Shown here in pieces: positions 26,043 to 34,649 of a stretch of 64,000 bases of DNA. Numbering within the stretch: position 1 is the stretch's first letter; every line of letters begins with the position of its first letter. The notes under the pieces were generated by a model. The model worked only from the letters and a program-made list of their open reading frames with translations. It did not search any database and was not told the origin of the DNA. The DNA is taken from the NCBI GenBank assembly GCA_020633825.1, contig JACKCV010000001.1, positions 310,001 to 374,000 on the forward strand, in the 5' to 3' direction. The position numbers and the translations under genes are program-made. Source of the DNA: Fibrobacteria bacterium (lineage in GTDB: Bacteria; Fibrobacterota; Fibrobacteria; UBA5070).

Positions 26043-26407
26043 TCCAAGACGTCAGGTCGCGAAGAGGTCGTACTGGATGGGTGCAAAGGGCACCTTCCGG
26101 GCATCCCTTTCCTGCGGACCGTGACCCGGGTCCGCTTCCGACGATGCTCCCCCCGGCTTGATCACGGACCTCCGCGGCCGACGAGGCTTCCGGGTTCGTG
26201 TACGTTCCACGCCGATCGTCCAGAGGAAGACCGCCTGCGTCCTGCTTCGGAGTTCCGAGCGCGGAGGCTGCCCCCCCCGATGGAGACGCCCGGCGTCGGG
26301 AGGGATCGCGACCCTTGGAGGGAGGGGGCCGGGAACGGCGATCTCCTCTTCCCGCAGGAATCCTCGGAAGTTTCATGAGGGAGCACAGGTCGGAGGAGGA
26401 GATCGAC
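26043..26407. other. intergenic region before the class III aminotransferase
   Basis: These 365 bases have no supported gene. GGTGC/GCACC near 26078-26093 forms a small 5-bp hairpin without a T-run. A strong Shine-Dalgarno (GGAGGAGGAG, about 26391-26400) for the next gene lies at the right edge. Confidence 0.35.
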
Positions 26408-27652
26408 ATGGACAAGACGACGGAATCGTTCCCGCTTCGGGAAGAGGCCCTCGACAACACCGCCTGGGCACGGCGGGGGAGGGCGGTGTGGATGGGGGGA
26501 GCCACCCGGCCCGATCTGGTCTTCGCCTCGGGGAGTGGGAGCTGGCTCACCGACGTGGAAGGGAGGGAAATCCTCGATTTCGTGGCCGGATGGGCGGTGT
26601 GCTCCCTGGGGCATTCCCCGGAGGTGATCTCCCGGGCCATGCAAGCCCAGTCGACCGCTTTGCTGCATTGCAGCCCGGGATTCTGGAACCCCTCGGCGGT
26701 GAAGCTTGCCGAGAAGTTGGCACACCTCACGGGGATGGAAAAGGTGTTCCTGGGGACCACCGGAGCGGAAGCGAACGAATGTGCGATTAAACTCGCCCGC
26801 AAGTGGGGGCTCCAGCGGCGGGCGGGAGCCTGGCGGGTCGTCTCCACCCTCGACGGATTCCATGGCCGGACCTTGGCCACGATGGCTGCCACGGGAAAGG
26901 CCCATTGGAAGGACCTCTTCGGGCCGGGAGTTCCCGGGTTCGACCACGTCCCCTTCGGGGATGCTCAGGCGCTCGAACAGGCCATTGGATCCGAGACCTG
27001 CGCGGTTCTCCTGGAGCCGGTCCAGGGTGAAGGAGGAGTCTGGGTCGGCTCGAGGGAATACCTGGGAGCGGTCCGGGAGATCTGCGATCGGCGCGGGGTG
27101 CTCCTGATCGCCGACGAGGTGCAGGCGGGGCTGGGGCGGTGCGGCTCCTGGCTGGCCTGCCAACGGGTCGGGATCCACCCCGACATCGTCACCTTGGGCA
27201 AAGGGCTCGGCGGGGGAATACCCGTGTCGGCCTGCCTCGCACGGGCGGAGTTGGACCTGTTCGAACCCGGAGATCAGGGCGGGACGTTCACCTACCATCC
27301 TTTCGGGGCCGCCGTCGCCTTGGCTGTCCTGGAGGCCATCGAGGAAGGGGGATTGCTGGATGCCGCGCGGGAAGGTGGCGAGCGGATCTGCGAGATCCTT
27401 CGGCTCCATGAACTCGAAGGGACCATTCGGCAGGTGCGGGGTGCGGGATTGCTGCGGGCCTTCGATCTGCCCCAACCCCGAGCCCACGAGCTGGTGGAGA
27501 TCGCCCGGGGCCAAGGGTTGTTGCTGAATGCGCCGAGACCCCAGACGATCCGGCTTTGTCCCGCGCTCACGGTTTCACCAGGGGAGGTGGAGGAATTCGG
27601 CACGCGCCTGGGCCAATCCCTCCGACTCCTGGGCGATCCCAAGGGCTCCTGA
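26408..27652 (+). CDS. class III aminotransferase (acetylornithine/ornithine type)
   Basis: This 414-residue PLP enzyme of the ArgD/RocD group transfers an amino group between an omega-amine such as acetylornithine or ornithine and 2-oxoglutarate. Motifs seen are the small-residue phosphate-binding GTTGAEANECAIKLAR, FHGRTLATMAATG, LLEPVQGEGGVW, the cofactor Asp in LIADEVQAGLGRCG, and the Schiff-base Lys in TLGKGLGGGIP. The late GTFTYHPFGAAVAL matches the second phosphate contact. ATG 26408 is chosen for the very strong GGAGGAGG 7 bases upstream. It is not in an arginine operon, so ArgD and ornithine aminotransferase cannot be told apart. Confidence 0.85.
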   Translation: MDKTTESFPLREEALDNTAWARRGRAVWMGGATRPDLVFASGSGSWLTDVEGREILDFVAGWAVCSLGHSPEVISRAMQAQSTALLHCSPGFWNPSAVKLAEKLAHLTGMEKVFLGTTGAEANECAIKLARKWGLQRRAGAWRVVSTLDGFHGRTLATMAATGKAHWKDLFGPGVPGFDHVPFGDAQALEQAIGSETCAVLLEPVQGEGGVWVGSREYLGAVREICDRRGVLLIADEVQAGLGRCGSWLACQRVGIHPDIVTLGKGLGGGIPVSACLARAELDLFEPGDQGGTFTYHPFGAAVALAVLEAIEEGGLLDAAREGGERICEILRLHELEGTIRQVRGAGLLRAFDLPQPRAHELVEIARGQGLLLNAPRPQTIRLCPALTVSPGEVEEFGTRLGQSLRLLGDPKGS

Positions 27653-27802
27653 AGCGAAAGCCCGGTCCGGGGGGGTGCCTCCGAGTCCCTTCGGGGATGC
27701 GATCCGAGCGCCTCGTCCGCCTCCCCGGGGGCGATCGGGGGGCGTCCCTGCGAGGTCGGAATGGCGTTCCACAAATAAAGAGATGAAGGGTGGTTGATTG
27801 AT

Positions 27803-27808
27803 TACTCT
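27803..27808 (+). promoter_or_regulatory. candidate -10 element before the Rrf2 gene
   Basis: TACTCT lies in an unusually AT-rich patch and ends 11 bases before the ATG at 27820; no Shine-Dalgarno intervenes. TTGAT (27798-27802) and ATCAA (27816-27820) flank it as an inverted repeat with a 13-base spacer, where an autoregulating Rrf2 protein could bind. Confidence 0.35.
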
Positions 27809-27819
27809 TTTTGTCATCA

Positions 27820-28323
27820 ATGATCGCCGTGTCCAGATCCTCCGACTACGCCGTGCGCGCCGCCCTTCACCTGGCCTGCCAGCGTGAAGGGGAGCTGGTG
27901 TCCATCTCGGAGATCGCCAAGCAGCGAAAGCTGCCGCTGGCGTTCGTGCGGCGCATCGTCGCGCGTCTGGTGGAAGCGGGCCTCGTGCACGCCGTGCGGG
28001 GGCCGCGTGGGGGTGTCGCCTTGGCCAGGTCCGCCGAGGACATCTCCCTGCTGGATGTGGTGGTGGCCATGGAAGGCCCCCTTTGTGCCAGCCCCTGCCT
28101 GGAGTCGCCTGAGGGATGTCCGTTCGGGAAATCCTGCCCGGTCCAGGGGATCTGGGCATCCAGCACGGAATTATTGGAGAATCACCTCCGCGCAGTCCGT
28201 CTCTCCGGATTGGCCGCCGCCGAAGCGCATCGGACGGCCCACCGGAAGGCTCTCACCCCGCGGTCCCCGCAAGGGAAACCGCATCCTCGTATCCGAAAGG
28301 AAGCCAAACCGTGGACGTCCTGA
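27820..28323 (+). CDS. Rrf2-family regulator with four-Cys cluster motif
   Basis: This 167-residue Rrf2-type winged-helix regulator reads SRSSDYAVRAALHLA, then a recognition helix region (SISEIAKQRKLPLAFVRRIV) and wing (HAVRGPRGGVALA). Cys89, Cys93, Cys100 and Cys106 (C-x3-C-x6-C-x5-C) lie where IscR, NsrR and RsrR bind a [2Fe-2S] or [4Fe-4S] cluster with three Cys. Redox, O2 or NO sensing is therefore inferred. It overlaps cydA by 13 bases, so it very probably controls the bd oxidase. ATG 27820 is used; TTG 27811 is an in-frame alternative. The C-terminal 35 residues are basic and unlike the family. Confidence 0.87.
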   Translation: MIAVSRSSDYAVRAALHLACQREGELVSISEIAKQRKLPLAFVRRIVARLVEAGLVHAVRGPRGGVALARSAEDISLLDVVVAMEGPLCASPCLESPEGCPFGKSCPVQGIWASSTELLENHLRAVRLSGLAAAEAHRTAHRKALTPRSPQGKPHPRIRKEAKPWTS

Positions 28324-29636
28324 TGCTATCGCGAATCCAATTCGCGATGACGTGTTTCTTCCACTACCTCTTCGTACCGCTCACCCTGGGGCTTTCCTTC
28401 CTGGTGGCCATCCTGGAGACCGCCTGGGTCCGCACCGGGGACGACGACTGGCGGAAAGCCGCCAAGTTCTTCGGGAAGCTGTTCCTGATCAACTTCGCCG
28501 TGGGCATCGTCACGGGCATCCCCCTCGAATTCCAGTTCGGAACGAACTGGGCGGGGTACTCCCGGTACGTCGGGGACATCTTCGGATCCTTGTTGGCCGT
28601 CGAGGCCACCGTGGCGTTCTTCCTGGAGTCGACCTTCATCGGGGTCTGGTTCTTCGGATGGAAGAGGCTCTCGCCCAAGCTGCATTGCGCCGCCATCTGG
28701 ATCGTGGCCGTGGCCTCCAACATCTCGGCGTTCTGGATCCTGGTTGCCAACGCCTGGATGCAGCATCCGGTCGGGTACGAGATCCGCAACGGGCGCGCCG
28801 AACTGACGGATTTCTTCGCCGTGATCACCCAGAAGTTCGCCATCCTGGAATTCGTCCACACCGTGGGTGGTGCCTGGATCGTGGGAGGATTCTTCATGCT
28901 GGGGATCAGCGCCTGGCACATCGCCCGCGGAAGCCATGTCTCCGTGTTCAAGAAGAGCTTCCGCGTCGCCGCCATCTGGAGCCTCGTGTTCACCGTCTTC
29001 GAGGGTGTCCAGGGACACATGAACGCCGAGATCCTGGCCTGGGCCCAGCCCACCAAGCTCGCCGCGATGGAAGGTCTCTGGGAAACCTCCGAGGATGTCC
29101 CGATGTACCTGGTATCCTGGCCCGATGCGGAAAACGAACGCAACTCCATCGAGGCCCTTCCGATCCCCGGACTGATGTCCTTTCTCGTCCACTACAATCC
29201 GCACGGGAAGGTGCAGGGGCTCAAGGAGGTCCCCAAGGAGGATCGTCCGCCCATCCTCCCCGTCTTCCTGTCCTTCCGGGCCATGGTGGGCATCGGGATC
29301 CTGCTGTTCTGGGTGTCGGTCTGGGCCTTCTGGAAGCGGGGATCCATCGAATCCCAGGGACGTCTGCTGAAGTTCCTGCCCTGGATGATCGGTCTTCCCT
29401 ACCTGGCCAACCTGCTCGGATGGGTGGTGGCCGAGACCGGTCGCCAGCCCTGGTTGGTGTATGGGCTCATGCGGACCGAACACGGCGTGTCCAAGATCGC
29501 GGCCTCGCAGGTCTGGGGGTCCATGGCGATGTTCTTCGCCGTCTATTCCCTCCTGGGAGCCGTCGACTTCTACCTGATCTGGACCTACGCGCGCAAGGGT
29601 CCCCTCCCTGAACCTTCCACCTCCGCCAAGGCGTAA
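28311..29636 (+). CDS. cydA: cytochrome bd ubiquinol/menaquinol oxidase subunit I
   Basis: CydA carries hemes b558, b595 and d and oxidises quinol at the high-affinity oxygen-reducing terminal oxidase of the inner membrane. The 441-residue protein shows the N-terminal heme-ligand His in FAMTCFFHYLFVPLTLG, Glu in FFLESTFIGVWFFG, Met/His-rich helices, and the family signature ETGRQPWLVYGLMRTEHGVS. The length indicates the short Q-loop class. GTG 28311 is preferred over ATG 28323: AAGGAAG lies 7 bases before it, and MDVLMLSRIQFA matches the usual CydA N-terminus. It overlaps the Rrf2 gene, and cydB follows after 10 bases. Confidence 0.95.
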   Translation: MDVLMLSRIQFAMTCFFHYLFVPLTLGLSFLVAILETAWVRTGDDDWRKAAKFFGKLFLINFAVGIVTGIPLEFQFGTNWAGYSRYVGDIFGSLLAVEATVAFFLESTFIGVWFFGWKRLSPKLHCAAIWIVAVASNISAFWILVANAWMQHPVGYEIRNGRAELTDFFAVITQKFAILEFVHTVGGAWIVGGFFMLGISAWHIARGSHVSVFKKSFRVAAIWSLVFTVFEGVQGHMNAEILAWAQPTKLAAMEGLWETSEDVPMYLVSWPDAENERNSIEALPIPGLMSFLVHYNPHGKVQGLKEVPKEDRPPILPVFLSFRAMVGIGILLFWVSVWAFWKRGSIESQGRLLKFLPWMIGLPYLANLLGWVVAETGRQPWLVYGLMRTEHGVSKIAASQVWGSMAMFFAVYSLLGAVDFYLIWTYARKGPLPEPSTSAKA

Positions 29637-29646
29637 GGAGAAACAC

Positions 29647-30672
29647 ATGCTCGAAACCATCTGGTTTGCCATCTGGGGAATCGCCTGGGCCGTCTACCTC
29701 ATGCTCGACGGATTCGACTTCGGTCTGGGGATCCTGTTCCCGTTCCTGGCCCGTACGGAATCGGAGAAACGGATCCTGGTCAATTCCATGGGGCCCTTCT
29801 GGGACGGAAACGAGGTCTGGCTGGTCACGGCGGGAGGCGTCACCTTCGCCGCCTTCCCCGCCGCCTACGCGCTCATGTTCTCGGCCCTGTACACGCCTTT
29901 GATGATGCTCCTGTTCGGGTTGATCCTGCGAGGGGTCTCCTTCGAGTTCCGGGGCAAGGTGGAGTCCGACGGATGGCGCAAGGTCTGGGATGCCTGCCTG
30001 TTCATCGGTTCGATCCTTCCCGCGATCCTGTTGGGAACCGCATTCGCGAATCTCTTCGCGGGAATCGCGGTGGACGGGGAAGGCGTCTTCCAGGGAAATC
30101 TGTTCACCCTCCTCAATCCCTACGGCCTGGCCGGGGCGGTCTTCTTCGTGGGTGCCTTCGTGTTCCACGGCGCGCTCTGGTTGGCCGTGAAGACCGAAGG
30201 GGAGCTGCAAGCCCGTGCCCGCGCGCTGGCGAACAAACTCTGGTTCGTCGCCTTGGGCACCGCCGTGCTCTTCCTGGCGCTCACCGCGGTGTACACGCAG
30301 CTGTGGCAGAATCTGCTGGGGCGACCGGTCTTCCTGGTGCTTCCGGGACTGGCCGTGCTGGCGCTGGTGGCCTCTCCGTTGCTTTCCCGGGCGGGAAGGA
30401 CCTGGGGTGCCTGGGGCGCGTCCTGCGCGTTCATCGCTTGCGCGGCTCTGTTCGGAGTGGCCGGGATGTTCCCGAACATCGTCGGCTCCAACCTGGATCC
30501 GGCCTTTTCCGCGACGGCGTTCAACTCGGCCTCCAGTCCTCTCACGCTCAAGATCATGCTGGGCGTCGTGCTGTGCTTCCTGCCGTTGGTGATCGCCTAC
30601 CAGACCTGGGTGTACGTGCGGTTCGGCCATGTCGTCAACGACAAGGTCCTGGCGGAGGAGCAGGGGTACTGA
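29647..30672 (+). CDS. cydB: cytochrome bd oxidase subunit II
   Basis: CydB is the partner membrane subunit of CydA. The 341-residue protein begins MLETIWFAIWGIAWAVYLML with the family landmark LDGFDFGLGILFPF. PFWDGNEVWLVTAGGVTFAAF follows (a quinol-oxidase CydB signature, split here as PFWDGNEVWL and VTAGG), with YGLAGAVFFVGAFVFHGALW and a C-terminal TWVYVRFGHVV. About nine helices are visible. AAGGAG precedes the ATG. No small CydX-like ORF follows before the terminator at 30714. With the Rrf2 gene it forms a three-gene unit for low-oxygen or stress respiration. Confidence 0.95.
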   Translation: MLETIWFAIWGIAWAVYLMLDGFDFGLGILFPFLARTESEKRILVNSMGPFWDGNEVWLVTAGGVTFAAFPAAYALMFSALYTPLMMLLFGLILRGVSFEFRGKVESDGWRKVWDACLFIGSILPAILLGTAFANLFAGIAVDGEGVFQGNLFTLLNPYGLAGAVFFVGAFVFHGALWLAVKTEGELQARARALANKLWFVALGTAVLFLALTAVYTQLWQNLLGRPVFLVLPGLAVLALVASPLLSRAGRTWGAWGASCAFIACAALFGVAGMFPNIVGSNLDPAFSATAFNSASSPLTLKIMLGVVLCFLPLVIAYQTWVYVRFGHVVNDKVLAEEQGY

Positions 30673-30713
30673 TCTCGAGGACGTTTTCCGTCCTCGAATC
30701 GGATCGATGCGCG

Positions 30714-30747
30714 AAGGCCTCCCCGGTTTCCACCGGGGAGGCCTTTT
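30714..30747 (+). terminator. strong intrinsic terminator of the cyd operon
   Basis: AAGGCCTCCCCGG pairs with CCGGGGAGGCCTT around a TTTCCA loop, and the stem runs into TTTT. Another perfect 8-bp hairpin (CGAGGACG/CGTCCTCG, 30676-30696) lies just before it, without a T-run. Confidence 0.85.
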
Positions 30748-30839
30748 CTCGCGGGGTCCGCGGCGGGAGCGCGTCCCTCGGGATCGAATCGGAGTCCCGC
30801 CCGGAAGCCCGGGCCGGGCTCCGTCGGATTCCCGGGGCC

Positions 30840-32054
30840 TCAGGGAATCGCGCAGCCCGCGCGTCGCGCGCGTTCGTCGAATTCCGCGGGGGCGTGGGCA
30901 CCGCGCTCGCACAACAGGGCGGCGATCTCCTCCCTTTCGTCCTCCAGGGCCTTCTCCAGCAAAGTATGGCCGAAGGCGTTCCGGGTGTCGGGGTCCGCCC
31001 CGCGGTCCAGGAGGTAGCGCAGGATCTCGATCCGGGAATAGGCGACGGCTTCCTCGGCGAGGGAGGGATCGTATCTGCCGGGAGCGAAGGGGATCCCCTT
31101 GGTTCCCATGAATTCGAACAGAACCTTGAAGGATTCCAGGTTGTCCATATGGATGGCGAAGCGGATCGGTGTGGAGCCCGCGTTGTTCTTGAGGGTGGGA
31201 TCCGTTCCGAGGGCCAGCAGGAGTTCGACCGACTTGGATTCGTCGGTGAAGAGGCCGGTTTCATTGTCGGTTTCGTCGCGCGCGTCGAGGTCGGCACCCC
31301 TCTGGGCGAGGAGGCGCACGCACTCGAGGAGTCCCCTCTCGGAGGCGACGTGGAGCGGCGTGTTCCCGCCGCGATCGCGCACGTCCGGATCCCAATCACG
31401 GCATCCGTCGGCCAGGAGCCGAAGGCCTTCAAATTTCCTGTCGGATTTTCCACGCAGGAGAAGATGGGCGGGGGTGTTCCCGTCGGGGTCCGCGATCCGA
31501 CAGCTGGCCCCCTTCCTGGTCAGGTACTCGAGTCCCTCGAGGTTGGCCTCGAGAGCGGCGATGTGCAGGGCTGTGAGACGCCCCGCCCCGGAATCGTCGA
31601 CTTGCAGTCCGTGTTCCAACAGCAGGTCGCAGGCCTCGAACTGCTTGCGATGCACGCACAGGGAGATCAAGCCTTGTTGGGCTCCTTCGGCTCCGAACCG
31701 GGTGTGTACCTCGGCGTGGTGGTCGAGGAGACGGCGGGCGATCCCGATCTCGCCTTTTCCGATCGCTAGGCCGAGCGCGGTCAGACCGTCGCGGTTGGCG
31801 TTCTCCAGGGGGACCCCGGCTGCGAGGAGGACTTCGACTGCTCGCTCCCGCCCCAGCCCGGCGGCCAGCATCAAGGGGGTCAATCCCACCGAGTCGGTGA
31901 TCCGGGAAAACCCCTCCTTTCGGGCGAGTTCGCGCAGCGTGGTGGTGTCGTCGTCCACGACCGCCTGGAACGCGGGGTTTCGCGCGTCGCATCCGGCACC
32001 GAGGGCGAAGAGCACGGCTGAAGCGAAAAGGTGCCGAAGAGGGAGACGTCTCAT
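30840..32054 (-). CDS. ankyrin-repeat lipoprotein
   Basis: This 404-residue protein has lipoprotein signal MRRLPLRHLFASAVLFALGAGC. It then has about ten ankyrin repeats in recognisable form (GLTPLMLAAGLGRERAVEVL, DGLTALGLAIGKGEIGIARR, RLTALHIAALEANLEGLEYL, DGNTPAHLLL, GGNTPLHVASERGLLECVRL, GSTPIRFAIHMDNLESFKVL, FGHTLLEKALEDEREEI). Ankyrin arrays bind proteins; a periplasmic or outer-membrane location is inferred from the lipobox. The partner is unknown. GGAAGAA lies upstream of the ATG. It is convergent with cydB and not obviously in an operon, with 193 bases separating it from the next minus-strand gene. Confidence 0.8.
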   Translation of the reverse strand: MRRLPLRHLFASAVLFALGAGCDARNPAFQAVVDDDTTTLRELARKEGFSRITDSVGLTPLMLAAGLGRERAVEVLLAAGVPLENANRDGLTALGLAIGKGEIGIARRLLDHHAEVHTRFGAEGAQQGLISLCVHRKQFEACDLLLEHGLQVDDSGAGRLTALHIAALEANLEGLEYLTRKGASCRIADPDGNTPAHLLLRGKSDRKFEGLRLLADGCRDWDPDVRDRGGNTPLHVASERGLLECVRLLAQRGADLDARDETDNETGLFTDESKSVELLLALGTDPTLKNNAGSTPIRFAIHMDNLESFKVLFEFMGTKGIPFAPGRYDPSLAEEAVAYSRIEILRYLLDRGADPDTRNAFGHTLLEKALEDEREEIAALLCERGAHAPAEFDERARRAGCAIP

Positions 32055-32247
32055 GGGGATTCTTCCGGGAAATCCGGAGACGGTCCGGGGTGGGTGGTGT
32101 TGCCGCGACGGGGAATTTGAATTCCGAGGACGGCAGAGCACATCGTGGGGGGGCGGATCCGGAGCCGGCGAAGCGCGCGGCGGGGTTGTCCGACCCGATC
32201 CGGGACAGATGGATGACAGGAAATGCCTGGTTTCCGGTGGAAGCGCC

Positions 32248-32718
32248 TCACGGCTTCCCGCGTTGGAGTCTGCACTTGGTCGCCAGATCCCCTCCGGCCC
32301 CGTCCGAGAGGCTGTCGTAGACTCCGCAGGGCCAATCGAGGGGCTTGTCTCCGAGATACCAGTAGGGTGGTTCGCAGGCGCAGATTTCGAGTTGTTCGAT
32401 CCGCCAGGTGGAACCGGTGCGATGCACGACGGCCCAGAGCATCTTGTCGAGGTCGAGTTGGCAACCCCGGGCCTTGCTCCAGTCGAGGTCTCCTCCGGCG
32501 ACGGTGACGAGCTCTCCCACGAGGATCGCCCAATCGTGGTCGAGGTTGAGCCGGTCCACCCGGATGAGGACCGGCTGGCCCGCTTGCCGGGCGGCTTCGG
32601 GGCGGATCGCATCGAGGATCTGCTTGCGGACGGCGCGGGAGGGCGCGGAGAAGGTCGGGACCGCAAGGAGGCCCAGAGCCAGGAACGCGGGGAGCAGTCG
32701 GCGGGGGAGATTTCGCAT
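32248..32718 (-). CDS. small secreted protein of unknown function
   Basis: This 156-residue protein has signal peptide MRNLPRRLLPAFLALGLLAV with a likely cleavage after FSA. The mature part has a strand-rich core (PVLIRVDRLNLDHDWAILVG, MLWAVVHRTGSTWRIEQLEI) and four Cys (RGCQLD, ICACEPP, WPCGVY, TKCRL is a further one), so disulfides are likely. The core resembles small periplasmic proteins that measure or bind, but I do not recognise a family. TACGAT lies 6 bases before the ATG and there is no Shine-Dalgarno, supporting this start as a leaderless gene. Confidence 0.55.
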   Translation of the reverse strand: MRNLPRRLLPAFLALGLLAVPTFSAPSRAVRKQILDAIRPEAARQAGQPVLIRVDRLNLDHDWAILVGELVTVAGGDLDWSKARGCQLDLDKMLWAVVHRTGSTWRIEQLEICACEPPYWYLGDKPLDWPCGVYDSLSDGAGGDLATKCRLQRGKP

Positions 32719-32724
32719 GGGCCA

Positions 32725-32730
32725 ATCGTA
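32725..32730 (-). promoter_or_regulatory. candidate -10 element of the 32718 gene
   Basis: TACGAT on the minus strand ends 6 bases before the ATG at 32718, the same spacing as at 7892, 25656 and 44102. No -35 consensus is visible in the GC-rich upstream sequence. Confidence 0.35.
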
Positions 32731-32795
32731 GCAACCCTCCCCGGGGAGTCCCCGGATCCGCAGCGCGCACGGAGCTTTGGGTTGGGGGGATGGCC

Positions 32796-33590
32796 TCATT
32801 GCCTCCGCATCGGGATCCGGGAGAGTCCGCATTGATCGATGGATTTGGTGAGCTGGCGGCACCCTCCGAGAAGGTACCGTCCTTGCAAGGAACACTCGTC
32901 GCGACGGCAGAACGAACCGTCGATCTGGTCGTTCTCGAACAGTTCCAGGTAGAGGATGCGGTATGGGACATGGGGGTTCGCGGGATCGGTCGAATAGGGC
33001 AAGGCCAGCTGCCCACCTTCGGGGAAATGGTCCTGGCTGCGCGGGTGGAACCGGATGTCGAGGCTCCAGGTGGATCCGGTTGCCCGACCCCCGTCCTTCC
33101 TGCTCGACTCGAGAAGGGCCAGCGCGAGCCGGGAAGCGCCCAGGGAGGGGACGGTGAAATCCCCTTCGAAGCGATCGATGGTGGCAGGCGCTCCCTGTAT
33201 CGGGGAAGAGGTGGGTGCAGAGGGGCGTGCTAGGAGTTTCCTCGGGCAGAGGGTCTCGGGAAGGGTGCGGCTCACGTCATGCACCGGCAGGCCCATCAGT
33301 TTGGCGACATTCGTCCATTTCCCTTTCCGCGGGACGAAGACGTAAGCCAAGTCGGCCTCCTTGCCGTTCACCCGCACCTCGTGGTAGATCCCCGACGGAA
33401 CGCTCACGCTGGAGGCGACCTCCTCGACCTCGCAACGGGTCTCGCCGCACGGTTCGCACAGCCAGGCGACTTGTCCCGCCTGACGGATGATCTCCGCTCC
33501 TTTGCGGGCTTGGGTTTCGGAAATGGCGGCCGCCTGGTCGGAGGGGAGCGCGAGAAGCAACGGCAGCAGCAAGGAGATCATGGCGTTCAT
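32796..33590 (-). CDS. secreted protein of unknown function
   Basis: This 264-residue protein has a short signal (MNAMISLLLPLLLALPSDQA). Mature landmarks are a CxxC-like cluster (WLCEPCGETRCEVEEV), a strand-rich middle (LAYVFVPRKGKWTNVAKLMG), and a C-terminal part with four more Cys (GSFCRRDECSLQG, GGCRQL, DQCGL). RATGSTWSLDIRF resembles the neighbouring protein's TGSTWRIEQLEI, so the two may be distant paralogues. No family is recognised. Start by signal peptide; the second ATG at 33581 is equally possible, and there is no Shine-Dalgarno for either. Confidence 0.5.
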   Translation of the reverse strand: MNAMISLLLPLLLALPSDQAAAISETQARKGAEIIRQAGQVAWLCEPCGETRCEVEEVASSVSVPSGIYHEVRVNGKEADLAYVFVPRKGKWTNVAKLMGLPVHDVSRTLPETLCPRKLLARPSAPTSSPIQGAPATIDRFEGDFTVPSLGASRLALALLESSRKDGGRATGSTWSLDIRFHPRSQDHFPEGGQLALPYSTDPANPHVPYRILYLELFENDQIDGSFCRRDECSLQGRYLLGGCRQLTKSIDQCGLSRIPMRRQ

Positions 33591-33858
33591 CCGGAGAGTT
33601 GCGGGGGGATAAGAGGGCTTCCCCCCAAAATTACGGATTCGTCCCTCACATGCATGGCGGAAGGGATGTCCACCTGGGAAGGTGGGTTGGATCGGTCCGG
33701 TGTTCGGAGCGCTCCGGCGAACCAGGGTGTCGGGCGGTCGCTCTTGGGGGGCTCGCGAAGATGGAAAGGACGGATGGGCCGAATCGGCCGATCGTCCAGC
33801 TCGTGAGACCTTCAAGTCCTCCTCCGAAACGTGGCATCCGTCTCGCGCGGGACTGTTG

Positions 33859-34464
33859 TCAGGCCAGCAGGATCATCAGGCCGGATTGGGCGATCCCGAC
33901 CAGGGTGCCCAGAACGGCTCCCGACCATTCGATGAACCCGAACTCCCGGGCGAGGATGGAGAACAGCATGTCCTCCATGGTGCGGGGACTCATGGCCTCC
34001 ACCTTGGCGCGGACCAGATCGCGCACCGGGAGATGGGCTTCGAGTTTGGCACCGACCCCGGCCGCCAGCCGGGGGATCATGGACTCGAGTTCGGCTCCGA
34101 GCATGTCGGCAACGGTGTCCTTCATGCTCTGGCTGAGGAACATGGCCACCATGGGGTGCAGGCCGGGCAGCCGTTCCTCGGCGAAACGTCGCGCCTCCTC
34201 GTAGAGGACCGGACGGAAACTTTCGAGCAGTTCCGGGGAGGTGAGTACGGCGGTGATGTCGTGGTGCGAGATCAATTCGCGCTCGATCATTTCGCCCAGG
34301 TTCCGCGCCAAGGCGTCCTGCCGCTTGGGAATCACCCCGTGCAAGGTGAACAGCCCCAGTCGAACGGGCCTCACCGGGCGGAACAGCATTTTAAGGGCCA
34401 GCCAGTTGGTGCCCCAACCGATCAGAGCGCCCACCAAGGGTGGGAGGAGGTAGGTCATGTTCAT
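33859..34464 (-). CDS. DUF445-family membrane protein
   Basis: This 201-residue protein has an N-terminal helix (YLLPPLVGALIGWGTNWLAL) whose GWGTNWLALKMLFRPV is the DUF445 (YheB-like) hallmark. A charged helical middle follows (LARNLGEMIERELISHHDI), and a C-terminal helix (LGTLVGIAQSGLMILL) likely anchors the other end. Family members are uncharacterised inner-membrane proteins with a GxxxNWLA entry. It lies 185 bases downstream of the AAA+ gene on the same strand, possibly co-transcribed or from TACTTT at 34475-34480. Confidence 0.75.
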   Translation of the reverse strand: MNMTYLLPPLVGALIGWGTNWLALKMLFRPVRPVRLGLFTLHGVIPKRQDALARNLGEMIERELISHHDITAVLTSPELLESFRPVLYEEARRFAEERLPGLHPMVAMFLSQSMKDTVADMLGAELESMIPRLAAGVGAKLEAHLPVRDLVRAKVEAMSPRTMEDMLFSILAREFGFIEWSGAVLGTLVGIAQSGLMILLA

Positions 34465-34474
34465 GGAGGGGTCG

Positions 34475-34480
34475 AAAGTA
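34475..34480 (-). promoter_or_regulatory. candidate -10 element before DUF445
   Basis: TACTTT on the minus strand ends 10 bases before the ATG at 34464; the intervening bases (CGACCCCTCC) contain no Shine-Dalgarno. Confidence 0.3.
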
Positions 34481-34649
34481 CTTAGATCCGAACCGTGCTC
34501 CGAGGAGGGGAACACAGCGGTCCTCCCTCGCCGCGTGGAAAGGTCCCCGCGATGGGCCTGGTTCCGGCGAATGGTGCATGGCGCGGGGGGAAGGCATCCA
34601 TCCGTGAACCAGGAGCGAAACGCCCGCGTCCGAAGCGGGCCGCCGGTGC

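Noticed and set aside
26077..26093. GGTGC/GCACC hairpin after the ArsC-like gene as terminator
   Set aside because: Only 5 bp and no T tract.
30676..30696. Hairpin CGAGGACG/CGTCCTCG as a terminator
   Set aside because: No T-run follows; the stronger terminator is at 30714-30747.
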